NCBI GenBank assembly: GCA_020831635.1
Contig: JAFIGC010000006.1
Location: 1-64,000 of the forward strand
Length of the DNA: 64,000 nucleotides
Source: Verrucomicrobiota bacterium
GTDB lineage: Bacteria; Verrucomicrobiota; Kiritimatiellia; SS1-B-03-39; UBA6053
Reading direction: 5' to 3'
Shown: in pieces, positions 32,800 through 41,175 of the stretch
Layout of the letters: each line of letters starts with the position of its first letter
How positions within the stretch are numbered: the first letter of the stretch is position 1
Notes under the pieces: generated by a model
What the model was told of the DNA's origin: nothing
The model's input: the letters and a program-made list of their open reading frames with translations, nothing else
Database searches by the model: none
Position numbers and translations under genes: made by a program

Positions 32800-34725
32800 C
32801 TATTCCTTGTGCAGGTTAATCACATCACCCAATCCAACACCCAACATCTTTCGGTCAGACTCCATTAACGCCGCCACACCCCGAAGCAGCCTCGAGTCCG
32901 CCACAGCAGCCAATGTGAGGCTCCTCGCTGATTCCGGATGGGTCAGTGAAACCAAATCTCCATCAATCAATTGCAGCGCCGATGCTGTTTTCTCACCGAG
33001 TGCGACCGTTCCCTCACCATGGGCGCGGAATCCCCTGACTATCGTCAGAGGAACACTGACATCATCCCGATACACAGGCCGAGTGTCCACATTGGAAGCC
33101 ACTGAACTTGCTGGTTCAGGTTGCCAGCAATCCGTCCCGCATTTTCTGACAACCAGCGACACGCAACCCGTACCGCCCGGATCAGAGATCAAGGCAGGAT
33201 CAAAGAGTGAAATCCCCAACTGCCTGCGCACATAAGCGCACACACGCACCTCTTCCTTGGCGAGCGAAAGAGTGGATTCAGATACGCTGTCCATTTTGAC
33301 GGTGAGCACAGCGTTACCCAGTGGGCCCGTAAGCTGGATCGCCTCATCCACCTCAACACCAAGATGTTCGGCGGTTTCACGATTCATATAAACCGCGCTG
33401 TCGGATTGCGGTTTCCGCTTCTGGCGTACCGTCACGTATCGCGCATGTCCGGGAACTCTTCCCGTTACGCCTTGCGGCGCTGCTGCCGCGACACTGTCGA
33501 TTTGTTTCCGAAAGCCCGACAGGTCATGCGTTGCAAACCATTTGCGTTGCAAATCGGCTTGGCCACAACCTTCAGCCACCGCTTTGAACACTGGCTCCAA
33601 ATATGGCATTACCCCAAGACCAACGGCCTCAGGCTCAATGTAATACAGAAGCCGTTTCAAGGCGAGTACGGCGGGAATTTCCAAAGGATTCGTACCCGTT
33701 TCATGGAAGGGCGCCGCATCGGGAGTATGATGCAGGAAGTGCATCGCCGTGGAACTCTGATTATTGTCGCCCAAACCGCGAGACATATGAAAGGTGGGAT
33801 CAACAATGAACTTCGCTCCGAGTCCTTTTGCAAGCGCACGTTCAAAATTTTTCTGGCGATAGATTTTCTTTCCACTGACAATGGTGTTGCGTTTCTCATC
33901 AATAAAGAGTCGCTTGGCCTTGGTCGCCAGGCATTGAACCAGGGCCGCGATCCCCATGGCCCAGTCAATGGTCATGGGACAGTCAAAGCCGCGCAATTCA
34001 ACCGTACATCCGGTTTTCGTGAACGGCGTGACAAACTGGCAGCGGGCCGCATCGTGGTCATCGTTCTCCGGTACAAGCCGCTGGCCTTCAACATAACGAT
34101 ACGTTCGCACCTGTTCGGCACTGATCAACCGCGAGGATTTGAGTCGGTAAGAGTTGGTGTCCTGTGGTTTTCTGGCATAGATCGGCGAATTCACGGACAA
34201 GGCGGTCAACTCGGGTATCACCTGGGTGATGATGTTGGCAAGCTTGATTTTGTCCCGATCATCTTCGGCATCGAAATGGATGTGCATTCCAGCGTTGTTG
34301 CAAGTGGCGCCCCTATGGGATGAGAATTCCTCATAGGCGTAACCTACAGGACAGGCGGCGCCGGATATCGAGCAGCCATGGCGGCCCGCCGCCTCAATCA
34401 GCGCCTTTTTCATTGTCCAGAGCTGGTCGCGCAGCAAGTCCAGATTCGCGCTGGGAGCGGTCACTGTTTCAACCAGTGAGAAGGTGTCGGGCAGCATTTT
34501 CGTTCCCCGCATGACCCCGTTCTGAAACGCATAGACATTCACGTGCCCGTGCGGGTCACGCTGACGGCCTATTCCCGGCTCGATGGCCAGCGCCGCATCC
34601 CGGAGAACCTTCAGGCCAAGGGTCCGTGGCGGATCTTCATCTTTTTTGTAACCGCTTCTGACCCCCAGACCCTTGCTGTCGGTCATTAGATATTCGATCT
34701 CTATGCCAAGTTTAACGGCATGCAT
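32800..34725 (-). CDS. GCS2-like amidoligase with two C-terminal Cdc48N-like barrels
   Basis: A 641-residue protein. Residues 1-415 are an amidoligase: VKLGIEIEYLMTD, DTFSLVETVTAPSANLD, ISGAACPVGYAYEE, the metal-ligand run CNNAGMHIHFDAEDD near 140, and TVELRGFDCPMTIDWAMGIA near 245. Two double-psi barrel domains follow. Barrel 1 (about 430-530) reads SAVYMNRETAEHLGVEVDEA, then LTGPLGNAVLTVKM and VRVCAYVRRQLGISLFDP. Barrel 2 (about 550-640) reads GTVALGEKTASALQLIDGD and MESDRKMLGVGLGDVINLH. The barrels match the Cdc48/p97 N-domain pattern and may dock the ligase on a shared partner. GAGG stands seven bases before the ATG. Confidence 0.8.
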   Translation of the reverse strand: MHAVKLGIEIEYLMTDSKGLGVRSGYKKDEDPPRTLGLKVLRDAALAIEPGIGRQRDPHGHVNVYAFQNGVMRGTKMLPDTFSLVETVTAPSANLDLLRDQLWTMKKALIEAAGRHGCSISGAACPVGYAYEEFSSHRGATCNNAGMHIHFDAEDDRDKIKLANIITQVIPELTALSVNSPIYARKPQDTNSYRLKSSRLISAEQVRTYRYVEGQRLVPENDDHDAARCQFVTPFTKTGCTVELRGFDCPMTIDWAMGIAALVQCLATKAKRLFIDEKRNTIVSGKKIYRQKNFERALAKGLGAKFIVDPTFHMSRGLGDNNQSSTAMHFLHHTPDAAPFHETGTNPLEIPAVLALKRLLYYIEPEAVGLGVMPYLEPVFKAVAEGCGQADLQRKWFATHDLSGFRKQIDSVAAAAPQGVTGRVPGHARYVTVRQKRKPQSDSAVYMNRETAEHLGVEVDEAIQLTGPLGNAVLTVKMDSVSESTLSLAKEEVRVCAYVRRQLGISLFDPALISDPGGTGCVSLVVRKCGTDCWQPEPASSVASNVDTRPVYRDDVSVPLTIVRGFRAHGEGTVALGEKTASALQLIDGDLVSLTHPESARSLTLAAVADSRLLRGVAALMESDRKMLGVGLGDVINLHKE

Positions 34726-34796
34726 GCGCTGACCTCAACCCTCTTGGGATTACAACCATCCCATCACGTCTTAAAAGATGAGAAACGCCCATTGCC

Positions 34797-35651
34797 CTAC
34801 TGCCCTGCCAGTGTTTTGTCCTTGGCGGCATCCCGGAAAACACGCCGTAATTTCGCGAGATCCACCTGATCAATGTCCACATAACGCCCCCCCGTGATTT
34901 TGGCGATAGACTTCAAATTATCGAGCTGATGCCCCGCGTTGGCTTTATCAATAATCCCCACCGTATCGACGACAATTCCGAGTTCTTTGCACTTTCCGGC
35001 GGCAGCGGTCGGGTCCTCTTCGCTGTTGCCATCCGCCAGCAGGATGACATGCTTCAAAAACGCTTTTTTGTCGTATTTCGGGGCTTTCTTGCCCTTCCCG
35101 CCGACGATCATGGCCTGTGCCAATTCCAGCGGTTTGACCAGGTTTGTTCCCCATTGCAAATCCAACTTTGTCAATTGCTTGCCTATCACTGCATAAGAGG
35201 TGGATGGCTCAAAGATGGGCCAGGCTTCCTTTGCGAATCCGATGCACCCGACCAGATCGCAGTCCTCTTTGATTTTTGTCTTTTCATCAAGAAACAGGGA
35301 CATGGCGTTCTTGACCTTGTCAATCTTTCCGTTGTCCCCCATGCTGATGGAGCAATCGATAGCCAGGATACAGATTTCGGATTTCCCCTTGGATTTGCCT
35401 CCGATCTCGACCACATCCCCCTCGCTGACACCCAGTTTTCGGAAAACAGACGGTGCGATCCGAACAACCATCTTGTTGGCGTCCTCTTTCAACCCCTGAT
35501 GAAGCGTCAGCGAAACCGACACCTTGCTGTTGCTCAGGGTAATCTTATCCCCCTGCTTCCGCCCCAGCTTCTTTCTCCCGACCAGGGGGATTCGCGCCCA
35601 GGACGCGTTATCATCCGCGGGCAATGCTTTGACTGTGAAACGATAGTCCAT
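34797..35651 (-). CDS. Cdc48N-like barrel + von Willebrand factor A domain protein
   Basis: A 284-residue cytosolic protein. Residues 1-85 form a double-psi barrel: WARIPLVGRKKLGRKQGDKI and then MVVRIAPSVFRKLGVSEGDV. Residues 90-275 form a VWA domain with a complete MIDAS metal site: AIDCSISMG (Asp99, Ser101, Ser103), Thr169 in QWGTNL and Asp207 in LLADGNSEED. VWA domains bind partner proteins through a metal. Fused to the barrel found on the enzymes of this operon, it looks like an assembly or adaptor subunit. AAGGAG lies about six bases before the ATG. No signal peptide is present, unlike the large VWA protein that opens the operon. Confidence 0.8.
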   Translation of the reverse strand: MDYRFTVKALPADDNASWARIPLVGRKKLGRKQGDKITLSNSKVSVSLTLHQGLKEDANKMVVRIAPSVFRKLGVSEGDVVEIGGKSKGKSEICILAIDCSISMGDNGKIDKVKNAMSLFLDEKTKIKEDCDLVGCIGFAKEAWPIFEPSTSYAVIGKQLTKLDLQWGTNLVKPLELAQAMIVGGKGKKAPKYDKKAFLKHVILLADGNSEEDPTAAAGKCKELGIVVDTVGIIDKANAGHQLDNLKSIAKITGGRYVDIDQVDLAKLRRVFRDAAKDKTLAGQ

Positions 35652-35724
35652 GATCTTCTCCTTTTGGTTGTTACTGCTTTTTCCAAACTGGTGCTCTTAT
35701 GCCATCTCCGTGAATTCCTTACGT

Positions 35725-36546
35725 TTACTGAAGCTGAACCGGCACACGAACCGGTCCCTGCGCCCTCATGCTTCGGAACGCCGCGTGCGCTTGCAGATCT
35801 CCCAGTGACTTGAACTTCCTGTGATGAATGTCAAACGTGTGATAGGCGGGATCGACCAAAATCAATTGATCTTCAAGATAAACACCGGCACAGGCATGAT
35901 TGACCCGTTGGTCCCTGAAATCGCGGTCCACAATCACATATCGGGCTTTTAGCCCGACAATACGAGCCATTGCCACATACAAGAAAGCCATTTCCCCGCA
36001 AACACCTTCGCCCGCAATCTTCGTTTCCACCGAATCCCGGTAGCCGATTCCCCGCGGACGGTTGCCGCCATATTGGATATTGTCGTGAACCCAGTCGAAC
36101 AGCGCCTTGGCTTTTCCCTTCGGTGAACGCTTGCGGTTCGCCTCGGCGACGGCAATTTTGGCCAGCTTGGAGGATATCTGAAACGGATTCTCCGCCGTTT
36201 TTTCGACGACCACCAGATCGTACTCCCGTGGATCAATCACGGCATTGATCGACACACTCAACTGGATGACGGCGGATACCTCGACAATACCGGAGGAAGA
36301 AAGACCAAGCTGTTTACGGGTCCCGGCATCCAAACGACAAGCACCTTTGCCAACCAGATCCTTGTCTGCTTTAAACGCCCGAAGCGTTACGCTCTGCCCA
36401 GAATGAGAGACGGACACGGTTTCTCCGGCACTCACGCCGAGCTTCTGGCGGGCGGTCTTCTCAAGGCGAATCCGACCCTTGCCGACATCGGCGCTCAGCG
36501 CGGAGAGGACCTTGAGTTTAGTGGCTCGTTTTTCCGTTAACTGCAT
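35725..36546 (-). CDS. Cdc48N-like barrel + transglutaminase-like cysteine protease-fold protein
   Basis: A 273-residue protein. The N-terminal 95 residues are a double-psi barrel (GRIRLEKTARQKLGVSAGET, then GACRLDAGTRKQLGLSSSG). The C-terminal part is a transglutaminase-like domain with a full catalytic triad: Cys183 in EGVCGEMAFLYVAMAR, His217 in VNHACAGVYL and Asp232 in ILVDPAYH. Such domains hydrolyse peptides or form or transfer amide bonds. In this setting it may cut or transfer peptides made by the ligases. ATG 36546 has GAGGAG five bases upstream; a GTG six bases earlier is possible. It starts 9 bp after the 705-residue ligase gene. Confidence 0.8.
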   Translation of the reverse strand: MQLTEKRATKLKVLSALSADVGKGRIRLEKTARQKLGVSAGETVSVSHSGQSVTLRAFKADKDLVGKGACRLDAGTRKQLGLSSSGIVEVSAVIQLSVSINAVIDPREYDLVVVEKTAENPFQISSKLAKIAVAEANRKRSPKGKAKALFDWVHDNIQYGGNRPRGIGYRDSVETKIAGEGVCGEMAFLYVAMARIVGLKARYVIVDRDFRDQRVNHACAGVYLEDQLILVDPAYHTFDIHHRKFKSLGDLQAHAAFRSMRAQGPVRVPVQLQ

Positions 36547-36555
36547 ATCCACTCC

Positions 36556-38673
36556 TCATGATTTTATCACGATCGTGTCGCCCGGCCTGACGCCAAACTG
36601 TTCCCGGAGTTCTTTGACGATGCCTATATCATTTCGTCCGTGTCCCTTGCGGTCTGCACGCACAATCACCGCGATGTTTTCCTTGCCGTCCGTGGAGGAC
36701 ACCCGCAAAGAAGCATCGCCGCCATCCTCGATCCCCATCGCCGTCATCGTTGCCTTGTGAACACGAACGACAGGCAGCTCGCAACCGATGTCCGCGCGAT
36801 CCCCCTGGCAAACATTCATCTTGCGGCCTTCGGAAGCCGCGGAGCCTTCACCGGACTTCTGTACCGAGACCTTTCCATGGATTTTCACGCCGAGCGCATC
36901 GCGGGTTTTCGCCATCATGGCAATTACCCCGGATTTGACCTCGCCCAGCGTCGATATGGCAACGGCAACCTCTTTGTCACCTGATCGAAGTTTGACCTTG
37001 TCCCCGTCCGCCAGCCCCAGCACCTTGGCATCACGCGTATTGAGCACAATGGCAGGGGCGTACTTCTTGATACCCGCTTGCACAACAAAAGAATCGGAAT
37101 TCGTCGTCTTCCCGCCACCGCCAGTCTCGGGAGTAAACGCCCATTTGGCACCACTTTTTAAAACAACAATCGGTTTGAACGCCTCCTTCCCGGCAATGAC
37201 CGGATCGTACATCGAGACGCCAAGTTTGTTTCGGTAGCTGCGGCTCATCCGAATCTCGTTATCGCCAAGTGGAATCGTCTCTGATTCAACCTTGTCTTTT
37301 GCAACCTTGACATCCAGATTCCCCAGGGGACCCGACAAGATGATTGTATCGCCATCCGAAATACCCAGGTGTCGCAGACCTCCAAGCGTCAGATAGACCC
37401 GGTCCTTGTTCGTCTTGAGCGTTTTCTGCCTGACGGTAAAATACTTTCGCTTGACTCCTGCCGGTTTTTTCAGGTTGCAAGGGCGCTTTCCACCTTCCGC
37501 GTCAAGATTTTTCAGAAAATTGGCGAATGAGCCTTCATCCATCCACGCGTGCTGCATGGAAGCCTGATTTTTACCGCTTTTGACCGCTTCGTACAGCGGT
37601 TGCAAATAACCCGTCAACCCGAGTTCATACGCTTCCTGCTCGACATAGTACAACAGACGCTTGATCGCCAGCGGCGCAGGCACACGAGCTGTCGGATCAA
37701 CAGCATGATTATGGTAAAGAAACGACATCGGTTGGGACTTGCCTTTTACGACCATATGGGTTGTTTTGTCAGGTTGGAACTTGGCACGGAATCCATTCTC
37801 TACTGCGGCATCAAAATTCTTTCCCCTCAACGTCTTGCTGTTGCTCATCACCGTGTTGCGTGCACTTACCACAAAAAGACGGGTAGCCTTGACCGCCAAG
37901 CACTGAATCAGGGCGGCAATCGCCATCGCCCAGTCAATATTCATTGGGGTGTCAAAACCCCGCAGCTCTATGGTCTTCTTCCCTTTGGTGAAAACAGAAA
38001 CGAACCGGTATCGTTTGTTTGGATCGTCCCATTGCAAGGGGTTGTCCGGATCCAGTTTATAGACTTCGACAGCCTTCGCTCCCACCAATGGCGACACACT
38101 CAAGCGCTTGGATGCGTATTTAGATTTCTGCTTGTCATACACAGATGAATTTGCCGCGATCGCGGTCAACTCCGGGATCAACTGCGTCAGGAGGTTGGCG
38201 AACTTAATCTTGACCTCATCATTGAGGGCTTCCAAATGAATATGCATGCCGGCATTGTTACATCTGACATTTGCACTGCTGCGAATGTCGTCGTACTTAT
38301 AACTCACAGGACAAGCGGCGGCAGATACAACGCACCCATGGGACTTCGCGGCCTCGATCAACGCGGACTTCATGGTCCACAACTGATCCCTAAGGACATC
38401 CAAATCCGATGAAGGACCGGTGACTGTCTCCAAAAGGGAAAAGGTGTCCGGCATCAAAGACGATCCATTCGTGAAATCCCATCGAACATGGCCATGGCGA
38501 TCCTGTATAGGCTTTATGCCCGCGTTGATGTTGGCTGCGGCCTTATTCAGAATTTTGAGTCCCGTAACCTTGGTTACATCCGACACTGTGCGTCCATAGC
38601 CGCTGTCAATGTTCTTTCCCGCGCTCGTCGCAACCAGGTATTCGATCTCTATCCCCATCTTTATCGGCTTCAT
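36556..38673 (-). CDS. GCS2-like amidoligase with three Cdc48N-like barrels
   Basis: A 705-residue protein. Residues 1-415 form an amidoligase: IKMGIEIEYLVAT, DTFSLLETVTGPSSDLD, VSAAACPVSYKYDD, the metal-ligand run CNNAGMHIHLEALND near 145, and TIELRGFDTPMNIDWAMAIA near 245. Three double-psi barrels follow. Barrel 1 is the clearest: RVYLTLGGLRHLGISDGDTI, then LSGPLGNLDVKV and NEIRMSRSYRNKLGVSMYDP. The last piece is strikingly like IRMNRVVRNNL of the p97 N-domain. Barrel 2 reads AIVLNTRDAKVLGLADGDKV and MMAKTRDALGVKIHGKV. Barrel 3 reads VVRVHKATMTAMGIEDGG and IVKELREQFGVRPGDTIVI. It starts 6 bp after the amidohydrolase-like gene without a strong ribosome site. Confidence 0.82.
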   Translation of the reverse strand: MKPIKMGIEIEYLVATSAGKNIDSGYGRTVSDVTKVTGLKILNKAAANINAGIKPIQDRHGHVRWDFTNGSSLMPDTFSLLETVTGPSSDLDVLRDQLWTMKSALIEAAKSHGCVVSAAACPVSYKYDDIRSSANVRCNNAGMHIHLEALNDEVKIKFANLLTQLIPELTAIAANSSVYDKQKSKYASKRLSVSPLVGAKAVEVYKLDPDNPLQWDDPNKRYRFVSVFTKGKKTIELRGFDTPMNIDWAMAIAALIQCLAVKATRLFVVSARNTVMSNSKTLRGKNFDAAVENGFRAKFQPDKTTHMVVKGKSQPMSFLYHNHAVDPTARVPAPLAIKRLLYYVEQEAYELGLTGYLQPLYEAVKSGKNQASMQHAWMDEGSFANFLKNLDAEGGKRPCNLKKPAGVKRKYFTVRQKTLKTNKDRVYLTLGGLRHLGISDGDTIILSGPLGNLDVKVAKDKVESETIPLGDNEIRMSRSYRNKLGVSMYDPVIAGKEAFKPIVVLKSGAKWAFTPETGGGGKTTNSDSFVVQAGIKKYAPAIVLNTRDAKVLGLADGDKVKLRSGDKEVAVAISTLGEVKSGVIAMMAKTRDALGVKIHGKVSVQKSGEGSAASEGRKMNVCQGDRADIGCELPVVRVHKATMTAMGIEDGGDASLRVSSTDGKENIAVIVRADRKGHGRNDIGIVKELREQFGVRPGDTIVIKS

Positions 38674-38679
38674 ATGGTT

Positions 38680-40353
38680 CTATTCCCCTTTTGGATTGGC
38701 TTCACTGGTGCCAGAGTCGGTGCCGTCGGCGACACTCGAGACGTCCGGCTGGTCCCTGCGCGCCCGCCATTTGTGGTCATCGCCTCCCGCGTTGGCCGAC
38801 GAGACAAAACAGACCAGATCACCCATTGTCACATCCAGTTTTCCCGCTACGCGAGGCGACAATTGCAAGGCGAAATCATAAGGCGGGTTTTCCTGTTCAC
38901 GGACCGTTACTTCCGTTTCCCTGTCCGGCAATGCGTGCAGCGACAAGGCGGCCCCCCCCCCTTCTTTTCGTATTTTTTTAATCAACGCGGGACCGGCAAC
39001 CACCTCATGACCCGCAAGATCTTGATTGACATCGGCAACCACGGCCAGAACGAGTCCTTCGAAATCAGACTGGACACTCTTTCCAATATAGACTTTGCCG
39101 CCCCTGGACAGCCCGAGTTGATCTCGGAACTTCTTTGCCAACCCAAGATGTCCGCGCTGAACCATGTCCGCTTGCGCAGCATCAAGCATAATCGATCCGG
39201 TAAGCTCAGGTTGTGCCGACACCACAATTCGATCCCCTTCTTGAAGCTCAAGCGAGCGCAGGTCCTTACGACAGAAAACAGCCACGCTCTCCCCGACTAA
39301 TTCCCGGGGAACTTGTTGAAGTTCAAACCGCTCATCCGAAAGTAGCATTGCATTCCCGCGTTCCTCGGCAAAATCCTCGAGCAAGTGCATTTTCATATCG
39401 AACGTTTCCGGTCGATCAATCCCATCAAGAAAGGCTTGAATGGCGCTGGCCAGACAATCGCCAATTTTCTCACAAATGTCCTTGTCACCGGCATCGGATA
39501 CCCGGAGACGCTTGCTTAACTCGATATGCAGGCCGGAAATGTTGACGCCGAGTTCCCTCAACTTCTCAATCTTGTTGAAGGTATGGGTTCCACGTGCCGT
39601 AAACCGTATGCCTTCATCCAAAGGATAAATACCTACGCTCGGTGGTCCTTCAGGAAAAAGAGCCAGCTTGCTCAACGACTTCTCCAGTTCCTTGCGAAAC
39701 GCCTGTAAACCCGCAACCAGGGCGGCATCCTGGGCCACGCTCTTTTTAAGCGGAAAGCCTGTGGATACTTCGATATCATGATTTCCACTCACATGCCCGT
39801 GAATCTCGATGATCGCCGAGGGGGCATCGGTAAATAACTGACTCTGGTAATACTGTTTCAAAAGGCGGTCCGCTTCACGCAAAGACTTGAGGCCAGGCGG
39901 CCCGTCATCATCTTCTCCTCCAGATTCCAGCTGGGCTTTGTTCACATCGACAAACGTGCGGAGCTCGGAGACCACCACGTATTTTGCCCCCATTTGCTTT
40001 GCCATATGGCGCGCGACAATCCCGGTATTGACATCGTGTCCTTCCGACAACGGCGTTTTGGAAGGGGCTTCGTGCGGGGCCGCAATAACCATGCCGCCTG
40101 CGCCCGGCGATTCTCCGCCGACGAAAAAGAAATTATCCCCAAGGGTTTTCAGAAGCACACTGTTGGCCAGCAGGTCTTGTCGCACTGCCGATGCCGATTT
40201 GCGGAGCGTCTCTTGGCTTGCACGTCGGCCAAACCCCAAAAACCGTCCCGTGCGGATCGGTTCTTGATACGCCTCCTCTTTCACAGCTTCGACTTCATCC
40301 CGCGTGTTAGGGTTAGGACGCTCTGTTTTCAAATTCGGATTCTCATCATTCAT
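38680..40353 (-). CDS. N-formylglutamate-amidohydrolase-like protein with Cdc48N-like barrels
   Basis: A 557-residue protein. Residues 60-320 resemble the zinc-dependent N-formylglutamate amidohydrolase family: VIAAPHEA at about 89-96, a downstream VVVSELRTFVDVNKAQ at 127-141, EIHGHVSG near 183 and GLHIELSKRLR near 285, all matching family positions. Two double-psi barrels follow: VAVFCRKDLRSLELQEGDRI with HLGLAKKFRDQLGLSRGGKV, and a second ending FALQLSPRVAGKLDVTMGDL. A disordered acidic tail ends the protein. The expected chemistry is hydrolysis of an amide next to a glutamate-like group, which would oppose or trim the products of the ligases. GAGGAG lies eight bases before the ATG, 3 bp after the amidotransferase stop. 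Confidence 0.72.
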   Translation of the reverse strand: MNDENPNLKTERPNPNTRDEVEAVKEEAYQEPIRTGRFLGFGRRASQETLRKSASAVRQDLLANSVLLKTLGDNFFFVGGESPGAGGMVIAAPHEAPSKTPLSEGHDVNTGIVARHMAKQMGAKYVVVSELRTFVDVNKAQLESGGEDDDGPPGLKSLREADRLLKQYYQSQLFTDAPSAIIEIHGHVSGNHDIEVSTGFPLKKSVAQDAALVAGLQAFRKELEKSLSKLALFPEGPPSVGIYPLDEGIRFTARGTHTFNKIEKLRELGVNISGLHIELSKRLRVSDAGDKDICEKIGDCLASAIQAFLDGIDRPETFDMKMHLLEDFAEERGNAMLLSDERFELQQVPRELVGESVAVFCRKDLRSLELQEGDRIVVSAQPELTGSIMLDAAQADMVQRGHLGLAKKFRDQLGLSRGGKVYIGKSVQSDFEGLVLAVVADVNQDLAGHEVVAGPALIKKIRKEGGGAALSLHALPDRETEVTVREQENPPYDFALQLSPRVAGKLDVTMGDLVCFVSSANAGGDDHKWRARRDQPDVSSVADGTDSGTSEANPKGE

Positions 40354-40356
40354 CTT

Positions 40357-41148
40357 TCATTCTCCTCTGTGGATTTCTTCGCTATGTAAAACCGTGTCAC
40401 CCGAAATCATATGCAAGCTACCATAGCTCCGGTCCTCGTCGTTCACTCTCACCCATTCCTCGCCATCGGTAAGACCGCCACCGTCCTCATCTCCGCATGT
40501 TGTAATAATCAGGGCGTTGGATGCCGTTTTCTTCCGGCAGAGCATATAAAAGGGCCGGTGATGCATGAAGACGAACAAGACATGTCCATTGCAGAGCAGG
40601 AAATTAAAGGTCTCATTTCGGGCATCGTATTCGTTAAACAGCATCAATGTCGCATTCCTGACAAGCCTGAACAGCGACTGGCTCATCCCAGTCGCAGACT
40701 CCGTTTGCTCGTCGATTCGATCCCGCAGATACTCGAATATTCGCGCGGAATCATTGGTTGCTTCGGGAATCCGCGCTTTCTCTGTTTCATAGTCCATGAT
40801 GCGTTTGCACGTTCCATTGTGTGCGAATAACCAAGTCGTTCCAAGAAACGGGAGCTGGAATGGATGGCAGTTCTGGTCGCAGGTCGCACCACACGAAGTC
40901 AAGCGAACATGTCCGATAAAATATTCTGAGCGTTCTCGTGCCGCCAAATCGAGCAATTTTTTATCGATACTGTCCTGTAGGTTGTCGTACGCCATCAGGC
41001 TACTCTTCTCAATGGCAGGCTCGCCGGTTTTCTTGAAATACCCGACCCCCCAACCATGACAGTTCCGCTCGCCACAAACGGCAAAGTCCGGCAAAGAAAA
41101 CCGGGCCCGATAGGCATAGTGACTGGATACCGTTAATAAATCGCACAT
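40357..41148 (-). CDS. Class II glutamine amidotransferase
   Basis: A 263-residue N-terminal-nucleophile amidotransferase of the class II (YafJ/GatII) type. The catalytic Cys is residue 2 (MCDLLTVSS). Supporting motifs are CHGWGVGYFK near 30, the Arg-containing FIGHVRLTS near 77 and LFAHNGTC near 107. Free-standing members hydrolyse glutamine or gamma-glutamyl amides. In known ligase neighbourhoods they are thought to supply ammonia or cut gamma-glutamyl bonds. It lacks the barrel domain carried by its neighbours. AAGG precedes the ATG by nine bases. The gene lies 3 bp before the amidohydrolase-like gene and 27 bp after the macrodomain gene. Confidence 0.87.
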   Translation of the reverse strand: MCDLLTVSSHYAYRARFSLPDFAVCGERNCHGWGVGYFKKTGEPAIEKSSLMAYDNLQDSIDKKLLDLAARERSEYFIGHVRLTSCGATCDQNCHPFQLPFLGTTWLFAHNGTCKRIMDYETEKARIPEATNDSARIFEYLRDRIDEQTESATGMSQSLFRLVRNATLMLFNEYDARNETFNFLLCNGHVLFVFMHHRPFYMLCRKKTASNALIITTCGDEDGGGLTDGEEWVRVNDEDRSYGSLHMISGDTVLHSEEIHRGE

Positions 41149-41175
41149 GACTCAAACCTTAATTTTTCTGGTCTA

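Noticed and set aside
33364-34323. Plus-strand open frame of 319 codons
   Set aside because: It lies opposite the 641-residue amidoligase, which has conserved family motifs.
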